Shown: piece by piece, positions 26,001 to 41,000 of the stretch
How positions within the stretch are numbered: the first letter of the stretch is position 1
Layout: every line of letters starts with the position of its first letter
Assembly (NCBI GenBank): GCA_020055645.1
Contig: CM034547.1
Coordinates: 30,938,513 to 31,002,512 of the forward strand
Reading direction: 5' to 3'
DNA length: 64,000 nt
DNA from: Tomocerus qinae
Taxonomy: Eukaryota > Arthropoda > Collembola > Entomobryomorpha > Tomoceridae
Translations under genes and position numbers: made by a program
The notes under the pieces: model-generated
Seen by the model: only the letters and a program-made list of their open reading frames with translations
Database searches by the model: none
Told to the model about the DNA's origin: nothing

Positions 26001-29000
26001 CTGTATCTTGCTATATACACTCTTCTACTGGCACTGCATTTATATTGCCAGTACTAGCTATAATAAATAATTGAGAAATTCACAAGTACTTTCACAATTA
26101 TAGTACTCTAATGCTCTAATTTTACCTACTTGGACATGCACCCAAATTAGTTTTGTGTAGCAAAATTAAATTACGAAAAACCCTACCGAGAAAATAATTA
26201 AACATTTGTTGTGAAATGCAAAAACAAAAGGATGTCAACAGACAGGCAAACAAAAGAGGCTCCATTCTCAATTACAGTAGGTTACAAATTGTAAAACTTT
26301 ATGACAGTTCATTTCATTACTCATCCTCAAGCACATTCATCATTTCAGATGCATTCTTATAGAAGTAAACCATTTCATAATGTAATTCTCCATACTCGTT
26401 TCTACAGTTGTAACACTTCAAAACTTTTATTACATCAGATGCTTGTTTTGGCCAAAAATAACTTTTCCTAAAGCCCTTTTCGGATTAGTGCTTGGTAAGT
26501 ACCAAATATAAAATTATGTTCACAAAGTAAGTGTTTTCTAAACATTATACGATTTAGTGAATTGCTGTAGATGGTTTCTGTTTAGGATAGACATGTTCCT
26601 GAAAAGAGAAAACGCCTCCAGGTGAAAATTAAGCCATGTGCTCAAGTTCCAAAAATTTTAGAAATGTTAGCTGTTTGTATTACAGCAAGCATAATTTACC
26701 ACATTGTCGGTAAAGACTTAACGAAAGTGATATAGAGCAATACTGACACAACTGAAAATGACCTAAAAGTTTCTTACTCGTATATATTGCCCAATTCTTA
26801 CATTGTGCTAAAATTAGCAATTTTATTTGCCATTCATTAGCTCTAGTTAATATTGCAGTCAATGTTACAATAAAACTGTTCTACAGTATGTCACAATTAG
26901 AATATTTGTTCATGTCTTGGCTAATTTGAATTTTCAACACTAGTATCTTTAAAACGAGTGGGAGAGTTCGGGTTGGTTTAGCTTAGCTATTATGCTTAAT
27001 ATGGTGGGTCATGACCAAGACTGGCAGTTGCAACACTAATTGCGAAAACATAATAGGTACTATTCCATTCTGGTGTCTATGTCTGTAGGTACCTATGGCT
27101 GTAGAACGGTAGCCAGAGACGTGATACACATTACTACTTACTTTCCTTCCATGACTATAATGGGCAGCATTTATATTTGTTTCCTTAACTGACAGAGTTG
27201 AAGATCACGAGGGTCTTTTAATACATTACGTAACTTTACTTACGGAGAACATATTAGAGTATCTCTAAATTGAAATTCAAGACACGCACCTACTATTAGA
27301 GGAGAACAGGGCAGAAGACAACTGACTATTTGCTAATTGACTTTCTCTCTTTATTCTAACGACATTCGTTGCATGTACTCTCATTCTATTTCATGTTCTC
27401 TGTAACTCAAATTCTATCCCATCCCTCCTTTCTTTCATTTACTTGACTCACATCAGTCCTTCCTCTCCCTAATAAGACACACACCGGCATTTCAAATATT
27501 TCTAGCTCACTTCAGTCGACTGCATTTGAATTTAAATATAGTATGAACCATTTCTCTATACTTTCAACCAACTACAGGGTGACCAACTAAGTTTCACACT
27601 CCAACTCTTCAAACGTCAAATAATGTTTAACGCTTGCCACAATTAACGTGAGAAACAAAATAACTGCAGACACAGTTTTAGTCAAAATTCAAATTATTTT
27701 TCTTGAAACATAAAATAGGAGCAGGAAAATTCCGCCTTTTTCTACCTTTCATAACACAGTTTCATAAAAAGTAAGATTTCCAATAAGAAGACTATATTTA
27801 CATCTAAGGTTGAATTTTAAAGGATATTACACGATAATTTTTTATTTGTTAAATAAACGATACAACAATCATAAAAGTCAGTCTTGCACCTACTATAATT
27901 TTAAGCATTCTTTGTTTTTCCTTGTGTGGTAATGAAGGCTAACTTTGACAGTAAGAATAGTTGGGTCTGAGTCACCCTGTAAAGAGCATTGCTATAAAAA
28001 CAGTGAAATGCAGTGCACTAACAATAAGCAGAAGTTAACGAGTACGGATTGTCACTTCCTTTCCTTTGATGTACTGAGCTGTCTTGCTTTCCTGGCGTTG
28101 TTAGCTTTCTCCCCTGGAAATACCTAACACGTTAATAATACCTTAGACAGCGTGCATCAGTAATGACAGTAGTCCCTAGTGGCATTTCTCTGTGCCTTGT
28201 GCATTTAACTCTGTGTCTATATGATTTGAGAGTGAAAATGGAATTATAGTAGAGGAGTTAAAACAATTTTATCAATAGATATTGCAATAGTATGTAAAAC
28301 CACACTGTGTATTTAGATTAACATTTGAACCTGGATTGGGAGCCCGTGTGGATTGTTACAAATTGCAGACACTAGTATTACACAGAGGTATCTGTCGTAT
28401 AGGGTAAACAGCGTGGTGTTGAATAGATTTCCTCAGCCTATCTCTATACAATGTCACCATCTCGTTTAGCATTGATTTACATTGAGTTTAATCAACGAGG
28501 TGAATAATTAGGTTTGAGGGCTGGATTGGTGTATGGAGAGGAGACGTGTGTGCTGTTGATTAGAAAGACTTACTTGGTGAGATGATTGTCGACTTCAATG
28601 GTGAGCTGAGATCCTCGGCGGGTAAGGTTAACAGAATGCCATTTCATGTCGTTGAGAAGAAAAGGAGCTTCCGATGCTATCTCCGTTTCACCCGCTCCCA
28701 AATTTATGTGCACCTACATATAGAAAGTACACATAGAATGCATCCTTTTCACATTTCATGAATTTCCTGGCCCCTCAAGGAATGGAAATTGGACTCTCTC
28801 TTTTTGCACGTCTATACTTTTCTCTATTAGGTTTTCCAATAGACTGCGTATATTGCAAAAAGGTACTTACTATTAATAACTAAAAATAAGTATGCCTACT
28901 ATAAGTTTTATTATTAGTTTTTGTATACTGCGATAGATAATAGCTGTCTGCACATATCAGACATAAATTATAATGATAGTTAGGCAGCTGCTATGTCTAT

Positions 29001-32000
29001 TCTGGTATAAAGAAAATCAATCTAGAAGATGATATAAGACTAATAAAAGACTTATAGTCTACTATTAGTAGATACTGCTGCTGGTAAGCACCGAGGTGTA
29101 GCAAAACACTACTGTGATGGAGATATACTGGAGAGATAATGCGAAGAACACATTAGATTGCTTATGTTATGTTTTTGCATATTTACTTTCAACTAGACTT
29201 TCTTTTCTCCAACTCACACAACATATATCTCAATAAAAACTTTCACAAATGTCTTTTTTCATCTTGCATCCACTCTCTTTTCCCCAACTCAAACTTCTCT
29301 GAGTATAGTATCCCTTTTTTACACTACTCAGCAGATGATGATTGTGTAATTCTATGAAGTAATGTTTATATCTACAGCTACATGGTTAACTATAGTATTT
29401 AGGTAGTTATTTCCGACACTCTTATAAGTAGAGCAGATCTAGTGCATGTTATCTTCCACCACTATCTTCGCATCAGGAGTGCATACTACTATTAGTATGT
29501 TTATAGTCCTCAATTTTATACAGCACATGCATAGCTCCTCATAAAATTCCAATACGCAAGTATAACAAGGAATAAGTAGATACAGTTAGCGGCAGTGCGA
29601 GTTTTCTCCTTCCTACCTTCATTTCACAAACAACAGGGCAGAGGAGAGTAGACATCCGAAAGAGAAATGGGTTCCACTATTTTAGTGTTTGTGAACACAC
29701 TTCAACTACACGAATAAGTATGATGAAAAACAGTAAAACTCTGTGTAAAACTTCCACCAGAGGAGTCACTGGAGAAAACAGCACAATTTCATTCGACAAA
29801 TAACTACCAAAGGCAACTGGCATATAAATAGATTGATTCTTCCTTTCCTTCAACATTTACTACTACTGAAACACTTTTCTTTCTTATGAGATACCATTTA
29901 TATTTACTATTTCACATACAAACAGTACAAACAAAGATATATTGGGACATCATGAACTCTAGCTAAATAAAGAACTAAGATGTTAGCAAGATTATGATAG
30001 AAATGAGAACTCTTTTGTGTAGACTTTGATTTGCATACTATATATCCGAAAATGAACAATGCCTGTTATTTATTTTGCAAATCTGAGATTTTACATACAA
30101 AACATAGGATAATGATACATATTACGTTGAATTATCTTCGCCTATTTCTTATTTACTTTCCGTAAGTGGATTTTTTTTCTTTTTCATGAATAAACTCTAC
30201 TTTTATTGTACTACAAGTGGGGAAAGTCGTTTCTCATTCCATTGCAAACTAAACTTGCACAATAATTTATGTGTACATTATACTAGAAAATGTAGATCAA
30301 AGGGCAAACTATTCGTATGAACTATTTTATTTAGTTGTATCTAAAGAAAATTGATTGAAAGTTGGAACGAAACTGTTTACCTTAAGTCTCCCAGCGTCTA
30401 ATACAAGAAGGCAATAGTCAGTTCTTCCTGCAGCGAGGAAAAGCATAGAATCGGCTCGTCTGGTTCTTAGCCGGAAATAAACATCACTGGAACTTCTAGC
30501 CTCTTGGAGCCTCACGCTCACGTGACTGGATCCAAAAAATGATACTGTAATAAAGAAAATATTTTATTAAGATCACGCATTTCAAATTTATACATACTTA
30601 GTACATTCTCCACCACGGCAGTATGAATGAATTGAATGTAAAGATGAGTTGTATACACTGGGGAATAAAATTATAAGGGTTCAAGTATTTAGTACGCTAT
30701 CACAAAGAATACCCATGCGAATTAAAATTACACATTTAATTTTGTTGATTTTAGTATTTGTTCCTGAGTTTTGTCAGTCACTAATTCTCACAACGTAAAA
30801 CGACGCAATTAATTAATGAAAATTCGGAAGCGGTTGAATTGAATATTACAAATTGCAAAGAGCTTATCTAGATTCCAGAAAACTTATCTAGATTCGAGTA
30901 TGAGATATTATGATAGATAGCAAAAGTTTTCTATTGCAAACATGAGTTATCACTACTATTTATCATTGATCAAAGATTCTACATCAAACAATAGAAAGGA
31001 GATAAAAACAGTCGCTCTTGATGTTCCTTTGATTTCAGCTTCAATGTTTAATATCACCTTTGTGATTACATACAAACCTACACTTGTGATTTACATTCTG
31101 TACATACCTAATGATGCAGGATGATAGGAAGATTAATTGTGTTTGTACAGATGTATATTTGTACCGCAGTAGTGAAAGTTTATTTTTAGCTCATTCTGGT
31201 ATGTAGCTAATGCGTATCAGTTTTTAAAGCTTTTAAATTGAATTAATCTCTTTCCAGAAAGTCTGTCATTCACAAAACCGATCCTAATCCTTCTCAAATA
31301 AATAAAAGCATTGATTCTCAAAAGAAAAACCATCTAGTCTCTTTTTCTTGGCATTATGAAGTCTGTTAGAACCAGTTTATATTGTATGGCAAGTATATCC
31401 ATTGGTATAGAGCTTCTGTGGTAGTAATTTTTCTAGGCAAATCGCCGTAAGACTTGACAAGGATTAAATGGGGATTAGGCAATGACTTCCAAATGTTATC
31501 TTTACCACTTACAATAGCAATAGCGTAGCAAGTAGAGCATAATTTGATATCTGAAATGCTTATCCAGTTCTTATAATACAGCTACATGTATACATACATA
31601 TAATATTACTAGTAGTCAGTACTACTGACTTACATATTAATGATTCAGTATACCTCTATGCTTTCTTATTAGGTGTGCTGGAGGTAGGTCAAAATGATGC
31701 AATATACACATAATCTATTCTTTGGTAGGCATAAAATCGCTCTTGCTACAGCCCGACGAAAACTCTCTGCATAAATTCTATTTTAGCAGAGATTGACAAA
31801 GTAAGTAAGATAGGAAGATTAATCTAAATTGTGCGCGAGTAAAATATTTCCCTAGAGTTACATTCAACATTTGCATGCGAAGGGGAGAACTGACAATGAG
31901 TGAACTGAGTACAATAAGATAGAGATCAACTAGATGAACAGTGACTGTAACTTTTAACTATAAACTTTCCAAAGGATGGGCTACTCTTGCATTTCAATTG

Positions 32001-35000
32001 GCTGGATTTTCATTTCGGGTTTCTCGATGTGCTACGTACAAATACGTACACTACGTACAGTAGAAATATGGATAGCACATTTCAATGCAATTATAATTAT
32101 GACAATTAGGTATTCTTAGTTATCCCTACTATTAATCATTGATCAAAAATCCTATATCAAACAGATGAAAAGTGGTAAAAACCTACCCTCTTGTAGTTCC
32201 TTTGATTTCAACTTCAATTTTTCTTGTAATTTTGTTTTTAACTAAACCTAAGTTTTAATTAAGCAATAATATTCAAATCTTGAATAATAATAAAACGTTA
32301 ATAAAATTGCAATTGTATACAATTAAAAGCTGATTAGTGATTATGCACTTGAGTCACTAATTTCTAATTACTCTTTTATGACTTTTAAAAATACTTTTTT
32401 TAGGAAAGACTTCGGTTCGGACACTTAACGATCTACACTAGTAATTAAAATGACAACGATAGCTATATGGATGAAAACAATTGTCATTCAACCATTAACA
32501 GTTATAACTAAAAGTGGTAAATCGAATAGACAGTTTTACCCCATCAAATCTCCATAAAATACTAATTATACTACACAATTATGGAACATGCTTTTGCAAA
32601 CGCGCGCAACAGACACATATTTACTTGGACTTGGTGTATTTCAATGTATTATGTGTTATAGGTAATGTTGTTTACCGAAATTAAAATATCTAACATTATA
32701 TGATACAAAAATCGAATAAAGAAAGCATGAACAAGACATATGTAACATCATTGACAGACACTATGCAAAGATTTGAGAAAGGGGCCAGATAGAAATGAGA
32801 TAGCATATCTAATAGAACGTTTTCTCCTTGAATATTTGCATCTTTGGCCTTTTCAAATCATGCAGCACAGAATAGAAGATTGTCTAGCAATTTTATCCCA
32901 TTATTCGTGAGGTTAGAAATGGTATTATTTGCACAGTAAACTTACGTACACATGTTTACGTACACAACGTAAAGATGTGTGATTGGAAAAGGTTTGACCT
33001 GACTAGTCGTATTTACATTCAGGTGAGAGAAAGGTTGTTAAATTGCAAGGGATTTCTTGATGGGCTTTATTTTATTTGGAATAGTGGGGAGTGTCCTATA
33101 GCCTTGTGTGATCTGTGAAGTGAAGCACAACGACATTACATTAGATACAAATAAAAGGGAGTCGTCTTAAACCTATTTAGGTATATCCTGCACACCTTCT
33201 TCTGAGACACATGTGTACATACCTTTTAGTGTGCGCTGCTTTTACAAGTAGGGGTCCTACTATCTTGAAAATAAATCCAGGAAAGGTGATATTTGGGTGT
33301 GGATCAAGTGTGTACATGTGTCTTGCATCCAAATCCACACTTTCCATTCTTATTTACGGCAGAACTGCTAGTTTGGTTTATTATGCATTCTTATATATGC
33401 GCCTCCAGCTCTATAGCATGAATAGATAGCTAATAACACGAAGGACACGTGCTATATGCTTATGTACACACTTTCCCCTTTATAAAGCCGTTTAAGGTGC
33501 ATTTGCTATTACAGTAAAAATCGTCTGTGGAAAAGGACAAAACAGAGAAAACTATTACTTGGAGAAAGCAAAGTAATATTATAAATATAGACACACAATA
33601 CCATGGTATTATACTTTCACTCCCAACTATGTGGTAGTACCTTCCAGTTTGAAAATAAGTATATGGTACCAGAAGTTGTAAGTGTATATAGAGATATAGG
33701 CAATGCATCTGTGTGTAGGAAGGATATACCTACATGTGTGTGATGCAATGAGATGAGATGTGATGTTCAGAGAGTTTTGCTCTGGTCGGAATACAAATCG
33801 AATAGTTCGCCTTAGCTTATTGCTCTTAGGCTCTCACAGCCAAATGCAACAAGATTACCAAAAGCTACCCCGTGTCTGTATCACTACGGCACTTCACACA
33901 ACGCTAACTGAACTTTAGCATCCACGATGCTCACCTATCGTAAACGCCATACCTATTTTACTCGTGTATCTGCCAGAAGTGCCAAGGACTTTTCTTGCAA
34001 CAATATGTATTGGATGGAGTATTGCTGGAGTGTGGCCGACAGCATTTGATTTCTGCTCGTGTCATGTACATTCAAGAGAGCAAGGGCAGAGCACAGAAGC
34101 TGACTGACTCAGTGCGTAAGTTGAGCTGGATTCATCCAAAAATCCAGACTGCAAAAAGCTAAGGTTCAAAATTTGCAGAGTTCAGTGACCAATGTATGTA
34201 TGCTACGTATACATAGTAGTAGGTTAAGCTAACGCATTAGTACATCTATGTACTACATACACAACGATCGTTTTGTACACCGAAGAAGAAATATCAGATA
34301 AATTCAGTGCCAGAAAAATAGGATTGACGATACAGCATCCAATGATATGCACATACTTGCATACACTGATGTTCTAGAGTGCTACCAGGAGAATAAATTT
34401 AAATACATGGTATAAAAGTGCCTATGTATTTGTTTTTGTTCTAGGCAAGGATGAGATAAAATGAAATTTTGCGATAGCAAAGAACTCTGTATCCTTTGGC
34501 TGTCCTATTTTGTCTTATTGCTATCAATACGCAAAACAAAAGTTGCTCTTTTGAAAGCAATAAATAAACTTTCTTACACAAGTATTGAAAAGTGAACAAA
34601 TGTTGGAAATGTATACAGGCATTATATAATCTATCTTCTACCCTTAATTTAGTTTTATATTATTATATGTGAAAAGTTCAGCTAGAAAGTTGCTATACAC
34701 TTTCTCATCTATTACTAGCAGTATCATAAACCACTTTCTCCATTTTAATCAGCTTGCTAAATCACATATCTATTAATAAATGTTTTAGTGAAAGTCCAGG
34801 GAAAGTTTCTTATGGCATTATTATAGGAAAAGGGAAAGTGAAATGAGTAATTTTATTATTGTATTGTAAACGATATAAATCAAAACAGTTTATTAATGAT
34901 TCTGTATTTAATATAGGTAAGTAAAGTATGGAACTTGCTGGAGGTATTTCAACAACGGTGTGTTTACATGTAACAATTTGGTTAGACCAGAGTCTAGAAA

Positions 35001-38000
35001 ATACATATTGTCACATCATATAAGGTTTTGATAAAGTTATTTAGTATCGATATAGCGGCCATATGATGATATACATAGCAATAGCTTTTCTCACCTCAGG
35101 GGGATCAACCAGTTTATCTTGTTAAGCTTTGCGTACAGACTTGGAGCAAAAGTGTTATTATAGGAGTCCACGAAGGAAAGAAATGACTATGGGCTAGTGG
35201 AAGAATCTCCGAACGTCTGGAGTAAATGGGAAGCATTTACTGATATGAAGTAGCAAATAGGAAGTAGATAGTTGGATTCCAAAACCTATTCGGTGCACTC
35301 GGTGTTGCTACTAAAGGCGGTTAATTCACTCTATCTCTATGTAAGTTGTGAGTGAGTGGATGAGTGAAATAGCAACTATCGTATCGACTATCGGAGAAAG
35401 TAGGGAGGGAGAGAGAGAGAGAAAGGATGTGCGTGGGAAATTAAATGTTGATCAACTCCTAAAGCTAATCTAGGCACAAATGTTCTCATATTGCATCCCT
35501 CCTGCAATCCAACTTCCAATTCAACTCTGCTTTCTCTTTTTTCTTTTCTCTCAGGAGTATAAACAGAAAAAGTCAAACCAACTAACCAAACCAGAGTCAA
35601 CCAAAGCCCACACATCAACACACAAAACGCCCTTCCAAAAACCAAACTCACCAGACCTGCTTACTCAGTACATGAATAGACGCACATACGGACACAGGCC
35701 TATACACATCCAACCGCAATGTCCTCCTGTCTTACCAAGCCACACGAAGGAAAACCCAAACCACCCTTTCCCCAGATAGCACAAGCAAGATTATAATATG
35801 TTCGCCACAGAATTCTGTTCGTTTCTGAGAAAATTCCCTTTCTCCTTGTTAGTCAGCACGCGTCTCATAGTGCTGACTCTTTTATTTCATTTAGTTTCTA
35901 TCGCTCCAAGTTTGTCTATTATCTACACTTTATTTTCCACTACATACGGATACACTCCCGATTCCTACTTTCTTCTCCCTGCAACTTTCTTTCTCTCCTC
36001 TCTCTCACTTTCTCCTAGCTAAAGTTAATACTTGCAAACTTTACGTGAAAAGAAATCTGATCTACTTTCAATACTCTACTCGCCAATTTTATGCATATTA
36101 TTACCTCTATTCTACATAATATTACTTTCCGTCCCAATCCACACTAACCTCATTTATTTGTCTACTGCCTCATTAGGTTATACAAAATTGACATTATTCT
36201 AAAAATTTGGAGAAAACCACAGTTCTAAAATTACGAAATAACAATTTATAGTGAATTTATTGCTTAATTTTACCATATACATATTGTATTATGTACATTT
36301 GCACATACATTGGTAAACTAGATTGATAGATGAAGTCTCCTTTTTTTAATTGGTAACAAAAATGTTTATTATACATTTTGAGTTCTCTAGCGGTGTAAAT
36401 CTGTCTTTGGATTTGGCTTGCATTATTTTCGTCGAGCACGTGAAATTGTTTTCGAAGGTCTTTCATTGTTCCTCACGTTATAGTATCATGTTATTTGATA
36501 TGCTATATTAGACTGACTGCTATTAGTAGTTACATCACTCAGGAGCGAACAATAAGCGTTTATTGTATGATCCTATGATATACACAGAATGGGACATTCA
36601 CACTAGACGACATAAAATGTATCTAAGTGCTTTAGCTTAAATTAAACGGCTTGATGCTTTTCTGTTTGTTTTCATTTGCCCATAATGATGATGGATGAGC
36701 TCGTTGAGTCTTTGAGATTGTCGGCAGAAACCATTCCTACCTACTGGCACACCCGTTTCGCTTAACTCACTCTCGTTACTATTTACTCCGTGCTTCTACT
36801 GAAAAGAAAAGCAGATTATAATTGATATACTCTCTAGGTAAGGTAATGATAGCTATATGGTCGTATATAACTTCAAAAATACAATTGTGTTTACGTGTAC
36901 ACATTATTATCCCTTGGTTCTTCTATCTCCTTGTGTAAACCAAGTAGGTATTGAACTTTTGTGTCCTCAGCATATTATAATGAGTGTAACAGGACCTTTG
37001 ATCAAAATATTGTTATTTCACTGGCAATTAGACTCGTGATGAAAACTGGATAAAACTAGAATTTAATTAGAGATGTCCAGTGCACATTTTCATAAAATGC
37101 GTTTTAAATGATAATAAGGATATTGACTAGGTGAGGGAGAAAAATAGAGAACATGTTAAAACTATAGTAAAGGTTTCATTATTGAATGAAATTTTTAATG
37201 TTCGTGCGCTCTAGTAGACAAGATGTGCTAGTTATATCTTATCTGTATGATATTAACTTGTGTAAGCTGTACTACTTTAATCAATTAGCAATTTTATATT
37301 CTGATCACATATTTGCCACAAGTAATGATTATAGGAGAGGAAAAGGAAATGTTAGCAACTTTATAGCGATTTATGTAGTGAGGCATGGAAAATAGAAAAT
37401 GTTTATAATTGTGTACGAATGCAATACTTACACTTTTAAAGCCTGCGGTATACAACTTCATGGTGTGTTGTTTGTCTTATGAGTGTTAATGCAAATATTA
37501 TTCGTAGATATGTATCACATCTGAGGAGGAATGATTAAGGGTTGTGCACTTTCCTGTGTAATGAATATTGATGATGCCATAGGGAAGATAGGAGGGGACT
37601 ATAGAACGGATAATTTAGCACATTTCATAATTACTTTGCAATTCATAACATAATTTCCATACTATGTATCATTACCTACCTATACTTATCTCGGAGCACG
37701 TATTGTACAGTACCTATCTTATCCAAAAGTTTATGCTCCATGCAATATAAGCTACCAAAGCACCAAAAATATAGTCCTTTATTGACTATTATGCTCCTTT
37801 CTACAGTATGTACTTCTATGACAAGGACTTTACGTTGTACTTTTTCATTAATTACGCTTGTGAAAGGATATCTTATAAGAAATCTAAATTTTAGTACATT
37901 AAAATTTTGAAGAAAGTACTGGTGAAAGTTTTCGAGAAAGAGGAGGTACTATGTAAAGTCACTTTCTTGTCATACTGTACTCCCATTCCCCTTTTGTTAG

Positions 38001-41000
38001 GAGTAAATTGTTTTATTTGATGGTCAATGTTTATGCATTTCCTTACTAATAGTGACTTAAAAGGTAGCGTGAAATATGTTTGAGAATGGGCTCAATATAG
38101 CATATGAATCAATTATTGCACGTTGCATTTATTTTGACGAGACTAGAATTGTTAAGGAAGTAGCTGTGGGCATTCCAGATTGTTAGCACTGTCACGAATA
38201 CCGATTCGTTTCCTAGGTTTCCAGTTGTTTGGAAACAACTTGGAATGTTCCATTTGGCCTAGCCAATGGCAACAAAGTAATTTTGGGAGAGGAGGAGCAT
38301 CTTTATATAAATAGAGTTGTCCGAGGGCCATTTTCCCTCAGAAGCATTTCTTCTCTCAGAAGTAATTTGCTTCTCCTCCTTCTCCCGTTCCGGAGACAGG
38401 CTCTCTCTCTATTTGAGACTCTCGTAGTTCTCTGCCTAAAATAGCATTAGCCTATTTATTTGGCATACTACCATCACTGCATACTTTGGTATTGCATACT
38501 CTTGCACCGCATTCAGTGCACTGCTAAATTCATCAGTAGTTTTAGTTGCCGTGCCGAGGGAACCCGGGATACACACATTTTGTGTTACAATTGGGGGCCG
38601 GTCCAACTTGGTTCACGAGCACTAATCTACATATCCACTGTTAAAAATATTTTGCTTATTCTTCGTACTCGGTAGGTATAGCCGTTCCGTTATACTGAGT
38701 AGTACGCTGGAATAATTTTAGCAGTATTTTATCAGTGGCTAAAGTAACTGAAAAACTATATGCCTACTCTTTTGTCAACAACTTTACGCCGTCTATTGCT
38801 GCTGCTGGAAAATTCGGATCTGAAAATATACGCATTTACTATTAAATCTGCTCAATCTACTGGAAAATTGAAACTATTGAAAATGATGGAAGACCATAAT
38901 ATTGTGAACTGAAAATTATTCAGTAATTTGAACTATCTACCAGTTTTGATTTTGCTTTGCCAACTTTTACCAGTATTGTAATTCCCGGTAAACAATTTAA
39001 AGTAAACGTTTTTGATGAAATTCACATCATGTATGCTATGGAGAGGAGAAACTGCCGTCGGAGGGGGAAGAAAACCAACTGCTATGGAAAATTGTCTTCA
39101 AATTTTTACGACCGATTTGAGCCAGGAGAAGAAGTTAAATAATTGATTGGATTGTAAAAACCGAAAAATTTACCAGTAATGTTCCTGCTATTCTGTCATC
39201 GGAAAAATTCTAACTTTACCGCAAAAATTGTCTTATTGAAATTCTGCTACCAGCTATAATACAAAACACTCACATGTCACTAATCAAGGCACCATTGAAA
39301 AGGAATGAGAAAAACCAGTAATCAAACTGCCACCTAGTGAGACACTAAATAATGAAGATACTCTATCCAGTAAAATATTGCCAGAAAACCGTTGAATCTG
39401 TCACTCGTAAATTATTCTATATTGACGATAGGGCGTGCAATTCAAAAAGTTTTTTAACTTTACGTGACATTAACTTCTCTTTGAGAGAAGCATTGCTGTT
39501 CGTTGAGGATAAGCCTTCACCCGTTTAGTTTAATAGCCGTGATCTCTGAAGAAAATCATTTCAACACAGAAAGTGCCTTTTATCACGCCATAAGTCAAAA
39601 ACCAGAGGACACTTTATCAAGAGATCCCACTCTTGAATTTGACGGGCAAACAGTTCGGCCCCTGGAGAAGGTGAACCTGCGGGAAATTGAGAGTTCCATT
39701 TAATTGGTAACTACTGGGGAAATATACCTTGTCTCTTTTCTTCCCTGGATTGAAAACAAGAATCTGGACAGGTTTGCGATGATGTCTTGGAAGTATGTCT
39801 GGGATTCAGGAGGATCGCCATCCGAGGTATATAGAATTCCGTTTTAACCGGGTATGAGTTATGCGGATACCTGGGCTTGCCCGTACTAATTTGCTCAATA
39901 AACTGGCAATGGATACCTACTTAGACTGAAAAATTGAAATATCTGAGGGTCGATAAACTCCCCGATGACGAAGATTCAACTAACGATTTACCATGAAAGA
40001 ATATTGTTAAGATTTTACAAAAGTTAAGTGGATTCGTCAGACCATGGCTCACGAATCGCAGCAAGTATGATTTTGTTTACCATTATCCTGGACACAATCA
40101 CGGAAACGTTCATGTAACTTTGGCATCTGAAGACGTCTTTTATTTTAATTTATATGCCAACAAACAGCGTTTTTCATGAAATTAATCAAACATCCATACC
40201 AAATCTGGATTTTGGTACCCCTCTTATGTTGTAATTGATCACTACACTTGGAGTTGAAATCATTACTCGCTATAGTATGAACAAAGATTTTAAAGAATTT
40301 TGGAAGGAAACCAGAGAAACTTTTAAAGATTTTAACCAGGAGATTGTCGAAGTAAAATAATTAAATGCTACAACGAAAAGACGAAGAAAATTCGAGATGG
40401 ATTATTGTCGTACGAGAAAGTGGATTACTGTCGAACGAGAAGGATAATTGTCGTACGAGAAAGGATTCTTAGGACTACTACCGCCTACTGGTGGATTCAA
40501 TGGATTTCAAGTACTGCAACACTAATTTTTGGAGGAGGGGGAGAGTATATCGAGGAGTATCGACACCGGACCAAGTCTTTTTACTGGAGGAGATTACATC
40601 CATAGGAAGTGAAAGTGTTTCTATATTTATTTTCTTGTATTTTCATGTAAAATGTAAATTTGACTTTAATGATAAGTATCTATTTGTCTCGTAATTATTG
40701 TTACGTGAATGTTGTAAATCTTGAATTTGGTAAATTGATGTTGTTTGATGATGAAAAATTGTAAAGTCAATAAAACCTCCCAGAGAAACTCAGTTTGGAG
40801 GGGGAGCTGTGTCACGAATACCGATTCGTTTCCTAGGTTTCCAGTTGTTTGGAAACAACTTGGAATGTTCCATTTGGCCTAGCCAATGGCAACAAAGTAA
40901 TTTTGGGAGAGGAGGAGCATCTTTATATAAATAGAGTTGTCCGAGGGCCATTTTCCCTCAGAAGCATTTCTTCTCTCAGAAGTAATTTGCTTCTCCTCCT

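Noticed and set aside
38229..38444. 71-codon open frame repeated at 40849-41064
   Set aside because: It lies wholly within the LTRs, lacks an ATG start and spans the TATA box; its repetition reflects the LTR duplication.
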